Assembly: GCA_037176725.1 (NCBI GenBank)
Contig: JAZBRS010000075.1
Coordinates: 75,456,001-75,520,000, forward strand
DNA from: Posidonia oceanica
Lineage: Eukaryota > Streptophyta > Magnoliopsida > Alismatales > Posidoniaceae
Direction of reading: 5' to 3'
Length of the DNA stretch: 64,000 bases
Part shown: one piece after another, positions 56,638 to 64,000 of the stretch
Numbering within the stretch: the stretch's first letter is position 1
Layout of the letters: every line of letters starts with the position of its first letter
Made by a program: the position numbers and the translations under genes
Notes under the pieces: generated by a model
What the model saw: the letters and a program-made list of their open reading frames with translations, nothing else
Database searches by the model: none
What the model was told of the DNA's origin: nothing

Positions 56638-58602
56638 AGAGGCTCCTACCTCTACTGATGGAGGTAACTCTAGAGGCATTTCCCTAGATGCTGTAAATAA
56701 AACTTCGTTTAATTCGGCATTGTTTTCATATCCTAGGAATAAAAGTAATTTGCTTTCTGTTTTCAATAAGGGAGAGGATCACCATGTTAGTTCTAGTAGC
56801 TCGCGGTCAACTTCGACCACCGCTTCCAAAACTGTGCGTGTGTGTCAATACACGGAGGCATTGCCTCAGGAGCTGGCTACTGCTAACATGGTCTTCCTAG
56901 TTGAAGAATTTGATCGGTTTGGGAAGTGTGCAGGAATAGAGGCGTATGAGCTGGTTAGCTGCAGTGATGAGGAAGAAGATCAAGAGGCAGACTCAGACCT
57001 CCTTAAGCACCTCATGGACAAATATGATAAGCAAACCAAGGCAGCTGAAGAGGAGACCGTGGAGGTCAACCTGGGAACCACCGAAGAGCCAAAACCAATA
57101 CTCATAAGTGCAAGTCTGAGCCCAGAAGAGCGGGAGGAAATGGTCCAAATCTTGAAAGAATTTGTGGATGTGCTGGCCTTCAAATACGAGGATATGCCAG
57201 GACTGCAATCAGCCCTAGTGGAACACCTGCTTCCACTAAACTCTGGAACCAAGCCCGTCAAGCAGAAGCTGAGGCGACTAAGGCCGGAACTCGCCCTCAA
57301 AGTCAAAGAAGAAATTGACAAGCTCCATAAAGCAAAATTCATCAGAGTGGTTGTGTACCTCAGTTGGGTCTCAAATATAGTGCCAGTGGCCAAAAAGGAC
57401 GGGAAAGTTCGGGTTAGCATCGACTATCGCAACCTCAACGCTGCCTGTTCCAAGGATGACTTCCCTTTGCCGCATATTGACTTGCTGGTGGACAATACAG
57501 CAGGATTTGAGATGCTATCTTTCATGGATGGTTTCTCCGGTTATAACCAGATCAAGCCAGTAGAGGAGGACCAAGAGAAGACATCGTTCATCACACCATG
57601 GGGGACGTACTGCTATGTAGTCATGCCATTCGGTCTCAAGAACGTTGGTGCAACATATCAAAGAGCGATGATGGCCATCTTCCACGACATGATGCACGAT
57701 TGCATGGAAGTGTATGTTGACGACATCTTGGTCAAATCAAGAACAAGGGAGGCACACTTTGAGGCACTAAGAAGGGTGCTGAGTAGAGCAAGGCAATATC
57801 AGCTGAAAATAAACCCAAAGAAATGTGTGTTTGGGGTAACTTCCGGGAAGCTATTGGGCTTCATCATCAGCAAAAGAGGAATCGAGATGGACCCACAGAA
57901 GGCCAGAGCAATAGCATAGATGCCTCCGCCCCGAAACATCAAGGAACTCAGAGGACGTATTGGCCGCTTAAAATTCATCAGGAGATTCATCTCACAGCAT
58001 GCAGATCGATGTAAGCCATTTTATGAGTTACTGAAGGGAGGAAGGGAATTCACCTGGGATGAGAAATGCCAGAAAGCTTTTGATGAACTCAAAGCATATC
58101 TCATGACTCCCCCAGTCTTGTCAGCACCTGTGCCAGGGAAGCCTTTGCTACTCTATGTGGCAGCCACTGCATCATCAATAGGGGTAGTGCTAGCTCAACA
58201 TGATGAGGATGGAAAGAAAGAAAAAGCTATCTACTATCTGAGTAGAACTTTCCTGGGTTATGAAGAGAAGTATACAGCCATAGAAAAACACTACTTGGCC
58301 TTGGAATGGGCATCTCAAAAGTTGAGACACTACTTCCTAGCCCATAAAGTCTGTTACATTGCCACAATGGATCCAATCAAATATATGTTCGAGAAGCCAG
58401 CCCTCTCTGGAAGATTGGCAAGGTGGCAACTCCTCCTCACTGAATTTGACTTGCAATATGTGTCCCAGAAGGCGGTCAAGGGGCAAGCCATTGCAGATCA
58501 TCTGGCAGAACTACCAATAGAAGATTATCAACCAGTCCGAACAGACTTCCCCGATGAGGAGGTACTGGAAATACGGGCCACCGAGTCTCCCACTCAACAA
58601 TG
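56588..58602 (+). pseudogene. pol: Element G reverse transcriptase and first RNase H
   Basis: The first ATG is at 56564; the one at 56588 (MSFSK) is shared with B. RT covers about 57250-57880 with Asp in SFMDGFSGYNQ (57527) and intact YVDD at 57713-57724. A TAG at 57917 (CAG in B) is the only stop. The RNase H region (58100-58510) has the Ty3 landmarks GKKEKAIYYLSRT and YIATMDPIKYMF. The usual first Asp is missing (LYVAATASSIG), so it is probably a structural remnant, as in other Tat elements. One A is lost at about 58603 (CAATGGCTCTC against CAATGGACTCTC), which shifts the frame. Confidence 0.9.
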
Positions 58603-59025
58603 GCTCTCTACTTTGATGGAGCACTCAACAGACAAGGGGTAGGCATCGGAGTAGCACTTCTCACTCCAGAAGGAGTTCTCATTCCTCGAGCTGTACAGCT
58701 AAACTTTGCCGCGAATACCAATAATGTTGCAGAATATGAGGCCTTGATCCTCAGACTACGCCTAGCACTGGAGCTAGGGGCAAAGCGGCTGAAACTCATC
58801 GGAGTCTCCCAATTGGTTCAAAGACAAATTCAGAACAAGTATAGAACCCTCAACCCAAGGCTAGAAGAATACAAAGGCATTACACGCCTCCTATTGGCAC
58901 GGTTTCAGCAAGTGGTGTACGTCCACACCCTTTGGAGTCACAACCTACTAGCGGATGCTCTCGCTTCGCTGGCTTCCTCAATCGAGTTCCCCATCAATAT
59001 CCGGGAGCAAACAATAATGGTTTAG
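58603..59025 (+). pseudogene. pol: Element G archaeal-type RNase H
   Basis: ALYFDGALNRQGVGIGVALL begins the domain (first Asp). EYEALILRLRLAL brings the Glu. The third acidic position reads LIGVSQLV where B has LIGDSQLV, so a catalytic Asp is lost. NLLADALASLAS ends it. This second RNase H is a mark of the Tat lineage and is thought to have replaced the native one. The frame ends at TAG 59023-59025; B has the same TAG. Confidence 0.86.
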
Positions 59026-60059
59026 CAACACGGGATACCTGCCATTAACTCAACTGAGCCATGGGCCGTGGTGCTTAAACAAAAAGTTGGGGAACCAAGA
59101 GTTAGCATGTTTGAAGTTTGCTACAACATAGAGGATGACGGGAACCCATGGTTCTTTGACATCCAGAACTACATTCAAGACGGAATCTTCCTCGACTACG
59201 CAACTTCACAAGACAAGGAGGCAGTTCGGAGGATGGCTACAAGATACTTCATGAGAGCCGGGGTCCTTTTCAAAAGGTCCTTCAGCGGAATAGAGTTGCG
59301 CTGTGTCACTTATGAGGAGGTTGAAGTTGTCATCAGAGAAATGCATGAAGGCATATGTGGAGGACACATCAGTTCTCAATTCATGGCAAAAATGATATTG
59401 CGCCGAGGATACTACTGGCCCACAATGGAGGCAGATTGAGCAAACAAAGTGAGAAGGTGTAAGCAGTGCCAGATCCATGCAGACAGAATACGTGCACCAG
59501 CATCAGAGTTGAATCCGACTCAAGCAGTGTGGCCCTTCTCTATGTGGGCATTTGATGTCATCAGACCATACAACACTGAAAAGCAGAATAGGTTCATCCT
59601 CATAGCCACTGAGTACTTCACCAAATGGGCTGAAGCAGAAGCGTTCACTGAAATCAAAGCTTCAAATCTTTGCAAGTTCGTGCGGAAGAATATCATCTCA
59701 AGGTTCGGGATCCCAAAGAAGTTGGTAGCAGACAATGGCGTAATATTCGTATCCCAAGACTTCAAAAAGCTCTGTAAGAAGTTTAAGATCAATTTGCATC
59801 ATTCATCACCATATTACCACCAAGGTAATGGGCAAGCTGAAGCTACTAATAAAACATTAATCCGAATCCTTAAGAAAACCGTAGGAGCCAAGGGACAAGA
59901 CTGGACAGATAAGCTAATTGAAACCTTGTGGGCCTATCGAACCTCCTTAAGAACGCCTACGGGCCAAACCCCGTTTGTGCTTACTTATAGTATGGAGACG
60001 GTAGTCCCATTTGAGGTCATGGTCCCCTCATCCAGGATACAACTCGACAATGAGATAAC
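59026..60059 (+). pseudogene. int: Element G integrase, interrupted by H
   Basis: The frame is open except TGA at 59437 (TGC in B). The HHCC zinc site is seen as MHEGICGGH and RRCKQCQIH. Catalytic Asp codons are at 59554 and 59731 and Glu at 59839, spacing D58D35E. The core ends with MVPSSRIQLDNEIT, after which the inverted LTR of H starts at 60060. The C-terminal domain is therefore missing from the window. Confidence 0.9.
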
Positions 60060-61474
60060 TGTGGATATGAGGTTTTGGGAGAGGGAGGAGAAGATGGTGA
60101 TGAAAGCGATGGCGAGATGGATGTTTCCCGGGGATGAAGAATGCCTCTTTTGGGTCCCTCTTTTGCTTGCCCTATCTTCTCTTCCTCGAGGTTCCCCTTC
60201 TTTGTATCCGACTCCGTCACTCCACGTGTGATGGAATCGGTGTGATCGCCACTCTCGGTTCGCTTTCACCGGCCCTAGAGACCCCTTTGGGGAGATGTGA
60301 TGTGGTTGCGGGTTCAGCTACCTTGGGACAACGCCAGCATTACCCAAGGGTGCCCGTGCTTGGTAAGTTCTTTCTTCCTTCTTCCTCCTTGTATGACAAA
60401 CGTTAGCAAAGCAAAAGCAAGACAATATAGAAATGGATTAATATGTGTAGCAATCTATCCAGAATTTGTAAAAAAGAAAGCAAAGGAAACGTGGTGAAAT
60501 ACGTACTCGAGGGGTTTGATCCCCCCGGTTGCAATAAGAAGGAGATGTATGCCTAGTTAACAGTATATGATCTTGGAAAAAAAATGCTTGACTATGCTAT
60601 GGAATTAAACGAATAATGACAGAAATAAAGAAAGAAATGTATGAAACAGTGTTCCCTTCTGTCTATGCACAAGGTGCAAACCGTGCCAACAACGACAAAA
60701 GGATCCTCTAGCTAGCTCTCAGACTCTTTTCTTTAAAAAAAAACTTCTCTTTTCGCTCTACGTTCTTGAGGAACTCACTTCTTTAAGATTTTTAATCTCA
60801 AGAGTATGTGAATTCCAAAAGCTTCTTAGCTCTTTTCCTCTCTCCAAAATCCGGCCCTGAACATTGTGGGGGTACCCATGCTTTTATAGAAGGAAGGGAG
60901 GAACAAAAAAGGACACAAATGCCAAGTCAGCAGAGTTTCCTATTTCAGAGGTGTTATACGCTGAAAAACCAGCGTATAACGTTATAAGCGAGAGAACTCG
61001 TGTATAACGACCTTCGAGGCATAACTGCCAGGATCAGAGAAGATTCTCCAATTAAAAAGTCCTTAAGTGCGATTAAACTCGGCTTTGATGGCTTTGACCG
61101 GTCAACAGGTTCTAAAGATGGCAAAAATACAATTTTTGGATTAGGCCAAATATGGAAAGCTTTGGCTGATTGGGTTGCCACGTTGGACGCTGCAAAGCCA
61201 GCGGCCAACGTTAGCCGCTGGAAAACCAGCAGCCAACGTTGTACGCGGACAATTCTGCGGACAACATCCTTAATCAGTTTGCCTTTCAAATTTGGTCAAG
61301 ATGTGAAGAATACTCTGGTTGCCAACATTTGGGGCTTAGAAAGGTATAGCATTTTGGACTTGAGAGGAACATTTGGCTCAAGTGAGATACAGAAATGGGT
61401 GGAGGGCCTCTAAAAGCGACCTAATGCAAGAGACTATCCTAACATGAAGGGAGTGCCAAAACGGGGTATCTATA
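60060..61474 (-). repeat. LTR6: 3' LTR of H, inverted
   Basis: 1415 bp. On the minus strand it starts TATAGATACCCCG (the first G of TGTAG is changed) and ends CATATCCACA. Hairpin clusters are at 61182-61265 (3) and 60953-61008 (2). Confidence 0.9.
60882..60888 (-). promoter_or_regulatory. TATA box of LTR6
   Basis: TTTTATA on plus, TATAAAA on minus, in the conserved block before GGGTACCC. Confidence 0.65.
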
Positions 61475-61488
61475 GATTGCCCCTCCTT
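61475..61488 (-). other. Polypurine tract of H
   Basis: GATTGCCCCTCCTT on plus, so AAGGAGGGGCAATC on minus, identical to the one at 41638-41651. Confidence 0.75.
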
Positions 61489-61619
61489 AAAGATGGCTTC
61501 GGCACGAAACTATCTACAAGGTGAGACGATACCCCCGTGTGGCACTACCTGGGGGTCCTAAATGAAATCCAATGCTTGCTGGCACCAGACTTGGACGGGA
61601 CATAAAGAGGGTCGGCTAA

Positions 61620-61860
61620 AGAAACATGGCCAAGGGGATTGCCCAAGGGGACCAAACTAACAACATGCCACAGGGAAGACTCGTGGGGGTCAAGCTAAAG
61701 GACACTACCGCGGGGAAGACCCACGGGGGTCAAACTAAAAGACTTGCTACGGGGGTGGCCCGTAGGGGTCAAACTAAAAGACATGCTGCGGGGATGGCCC
61801 GCAGGGGTCAAGCTAAACGACACTGCCGTGGGGATGACCCGCGGGGGTCAAACTAAAAGG
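61620..61860 (-). repeat. Array iii in H, inverted, about six copies
   Basis: Units with GGGGTCAAACTAAAAGACAT and GGGGATGACCCGCG, the complement of 41266-41515. Confidence 0.82.
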
Positions 61861-61979
61861 ATGGATCGCTAATGATTCTGACGATCACTCAATGCGAATG
61901 CAGTACAATGCACTATGCATGGATGTGTGCTGATGGGAATGCAAAAGGGGTCTTGATATGCAATGCATGACCCTTGGTA

Positions 61980-62440
61980 ATGAGGTTTCTCCATCATCGC
62001 TGGCTTTAATTTGTATACCGAGTTGGCTCAGGAATTTTTCTCATCACCCAAGGCAGACTGACACATGCGTGAATGCAATTTGTCATGATCAGGTGCCCTT
62101 TCCTCAAGTGTAGCCTACACTCTCCCGGGGACCGTCGTCTCATGATACGCGGATTGGTGAGCGAGAGGTCCATGATGCTCCCAGGCAACAGGGGAAACGA
62201 CCTCATCTCTGCCGACCACATTGGCTCGATTCATCACAATTAGGTGTCCTTTCATCAAATGTTGCCTACATTCTCGACAGAGACCGTCATCCCGTGACCC
62301 GGAATCAATGAACAATGAGTCCATCGATACTGTTGGTGTTATTCGTCAGAATCAAGTGTCCTTTCATTGAATGTTGCCTACATTCTCAGTGGGGACCATC
62401 ATCTTCTGACCTGGGAGTTATTGAACAGGGGGTTCACTAA
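61980..62440 (-). repeat. 110-150-bp repeats in H, inverted
   Basis: Three copies sharing GTGTCCTTTCAT and GCCTACATTCTC, complement of 40708-41160. No gene is seen. Confidence 0.72.
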
Positions 62441-62449
62441 TACCGTTGG

Positions 62450-62880
62450 CTTTGCTTTGTTGACCCGGTCATGCTTCGGGGGTCTTTCTGCTGGTTGGTT
62501 TTGCTTTGTTTGTCCGGTTGTGCTCCGGGGTTGCTTTGTTTGTCCGGTCATGCTCCGGGGTTTGCTTTGTATGTCCGGTTGTGCTCCGGGGCTTGCTTTG
62601 TATGTCCAGTTGTGCTCCGGGGTACCTGCTTTTGATTGACTTGCTTTGTTTGTCCGGTTGTGCTCCGGGGTTCTTTCCTTGGTAGGTTTGCTTTGTTATT
62701 CCGGTTATGCTCCGGGGATCTTTGCTTTGGTGTCCCGGTTATGCTCCGTGGCTTGCTTTGTATGTTCGATTGTGCTTCGGAGCTTTCTTTTAATTGATTT
62801 TCTTTGTTATCCCGGTTGTGCTCCGGGGATCTTTCCTTGGTAGGTTTGCTTTGTTATCCTGGTGTGCTCCGGGTTTCTTT
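62450..62880 (-). repeat. Array ii in H, inverted, about 12 copies
   Basis: Units CCGGTTGTGCTCCGGGG with TTTGCTTTGTTTGT, complement of the D array. It runs straight into the hairpins and gene alpha with no array i between. Confidence 0.85.
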
Positions 62881-62905
62881 TCTGCTCTCAATTCTGCTTT
62901 GCCTC

Positions 62906-62961
62906 GTTGGACGCTTAAAGCATCGCGGCTAACGTTGGACGACATTACGGCAGCGTATAAC
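62906..62961 (-). repeat. Two hairpin units upstream of alpha in H
   Basis: 56 nt exactly, GTTGGACGC at the left and GCGTATAAC at the right. D and F have three units here. Confidence 0.78.
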
Positions 62962-63192
62962 GTCACGAGACAGGCTGCTGTCCTTCCTGTTTGGGCATCA
63001 TCGTTTTGGCAGTAAATTCCCAATCTTCCCTGGATTTCCATTCTGATGTTGCTCCACGGCCTATATTAGACCTCCTCTTGGCTTGGATCTCATAGTTCAA
63101 ACATCTATCTTCCTTCCCTTATTGATTTTGCTTGCTAAGGCTTGTGCTTCTCCTCATGGATTTAAATGATATCCCATGACATGCTTTCCAGG

Positions 63193-64000
63193 TGGCCGTC
63201 TTCTCCTCTCCTTCTGACATGAAGCAGCTCCGGCTGGAGGCCATACCCAACCATTTGGCGAACCTGTTGGTGCATGAGAAGGTACTCCCCGTTTGCATCT
63301 TTTTCGCATATTCCCATTCTCATACTTCTGCTGATTTTTCTTTACTTCATAGCCACTATCTTCTGCCAACAACGACCAGGACTCGAAAGCCTATCAGTTG
63401 GACTGGGTTCAACAATTCCGTTCTTGGGCTTTGAAGAAGTACCGGGAATGCTTGGAGGAGGCTAGTCTCTGTTAGGCCCTTCGCCAGTTGCGGCAGCCTG
63501 TTGACTGGAAGGCACTCTTCGGCCTCTGCGGGCTGTGGAATCCCTTGACCCATACATTCTTTTCTTCTGCTGGGGAATTGACCATTCTCTTAGGGGAGGT
63601 GAGCACCCTCCTAGGTACTTGGCATGCCGACCCATCCATTTACTGCAGGGATGCCTACCTTCTGTCAATCGGGGTGGTAGGCTCTTTTTCACTCCTAAAG
63701 CGCATCTTCAGCTCCGTTGTTGTGCTGGAGGATCTGGTGCTGGATGGCTGTATCAAACTCTCCTCTCTGTGGAAATTTTTCTGTAAACAGTGCGACAGCA
63801 TCCACTCCGAGGCATCTTGCTTGGAATGTGTCTTCATCCTGATCGGGGGATTGGTGCTCATTCCAAATGAAGCTTTGACTATTAGTGCCTACCACACCGA
63901 ACTCATGTGCATCTGTGTGCGCAACCCGGAGAAGTGTTTGAGTCAGTCTGTTTTGGCTTTTACCATCCGAGGCCTATCCAGTGCTTGCCTCGAGGGGCCA
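63193..64000 (+). pseudogene. Alpha in H: DUF7745-like gene, antisense to H, partial
   Basis: Exon 1 (from about 63193) has LRLEAIPNHLANLLVHEK and ends at 63281. The intron 63282-63352 (71 bp, GTACTC to CTTCATAG) is phase 0. Exon 2 reads PLSSANNDQDSKAYQLDWVQ and then FGLCGLWNPLTHTFFSS, DPSIYCRDAYLLSIGVVGS. A TAG at 63473-63475 replaces the CAG of other copies. A possible further acceptor, GCTTTCCAG, stands just before GTGGCCGTC at 63193. The gene runs off the right edge. Confidence 0.75.

Larger units (their letters stand above)
50155..60059 (+). mobile_element. Element G: best-preserved Ogre-like copy, split by H
   Basis: G runs LTR5, PBS, short leader, ORF1 (gag-PR1-PR2-G-patch, one frame 51976-56637 with 12 stops and no frameshift), ORF2 (RT, RNase H, archaeal-type RNase H, integrase, one 1-nt deletion). 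Element H enters integrase at 60060. It sits in the 3' region of F. Stops are nearly all single-base C-to-T or G-to-A changes. Confidence 0.9.
60060..64000 (-). mobile_element. Element H: 3' part of an Ogre-like element in opposite orientation
   Basis: Reading on the minus strand from the right edge: antisense alpha (plus strand here), hairpins, array ii, 110-150-bp repeats, array iii, polypurine tract and 3' LTR. Its left end lies in integrase of G (GAGATAAC before TGTGGATATG). Gag-pol would lie beyond 64000. Array i is missing. Confidence 0.88.

Overview
The window looks like gene-poor, repeat-packed nuclear DNA of a eudicot plant. No host gene, tRNA or rRNA was recognised. Nearly everything belongs to nested LTR retrotransposons of the Ty3/gypsy Tat (Ogre-like) lineage. 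The evidence is an RT with YVDD, a degenerate first RNase H followed by a second archaeal-type RNase H, a D58D35E integrase, a primer-binding site matching tRNA-Arg, and a very long 3' region. The species cannot be fixed. Antisense plant-mobile-domain genes of this style make a Myrtales genome such as pomegranate a low-confidence guess.

Layout. Z (1-952, minus strand) is an open RT/RNase H fragment of another Tat-type element, split by element A. A (953-4853) has a 5' LTR, leader and start of gag, and is split by element B. B (4854-22173) has LTR, gag, two proteases, G-patch, RT, RNase H, archaeal-type RNase H and integrase. It is split inside the G-patch by solo LTR C (11653-17949) and inside integrase by element D. 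D (22174-43105) has LTR, gag, both proteases with the second truncated, a deletion fusing protease 2 to integrase, antisense genes, tandem-repeat arrays, solo LTR E (37286-40707) and a right-hand LTR. D is probably a recombinant. F (43106-50154) is the 3' part of a related element: two antisense genes plus arrays. G (50155-60059) is the best copy, with LTR through integrase. H (60060-64000, minus strand) is the 3' LTR and 3' region of an oppositely oriented copy that split G and runs off the window.

How the parts work together. ORF1 (about 1,550 codons) carries gag with a Cys-His zinc knuckle, two retropepsin domains about 350 residues apart, and a G-patch. ORF2 (RT, RNase H, archaeal-type RNase H, integrase) overlaps the end of ORF1 in the +1 frame. 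Between integrase and the 3' LTR lie two antisense, intron-bearing genes: alpha (DUF7745-like) and beta (plant mobile domain), each with an AATAAA signal. After them come arrays of 44-bp, 31-35-bp and about 41-bp repeats, then a polypurine tract. Copies are inactivated mostly by stop codons of C-to-T (or G-to-A) type, as expected for methylated retrotransposons.

The least explained feature is a small hairpin repeat. About 80 units of 28 nt (29 nt in solo LTR E) occur in about 35 clusters of two or three units. They sit in U3 of every LTR, in the leaders, beside the antisense genes and in the unrelated solo LTR E. Unit length is almost invariant, while the arms vary in a compensatory way.
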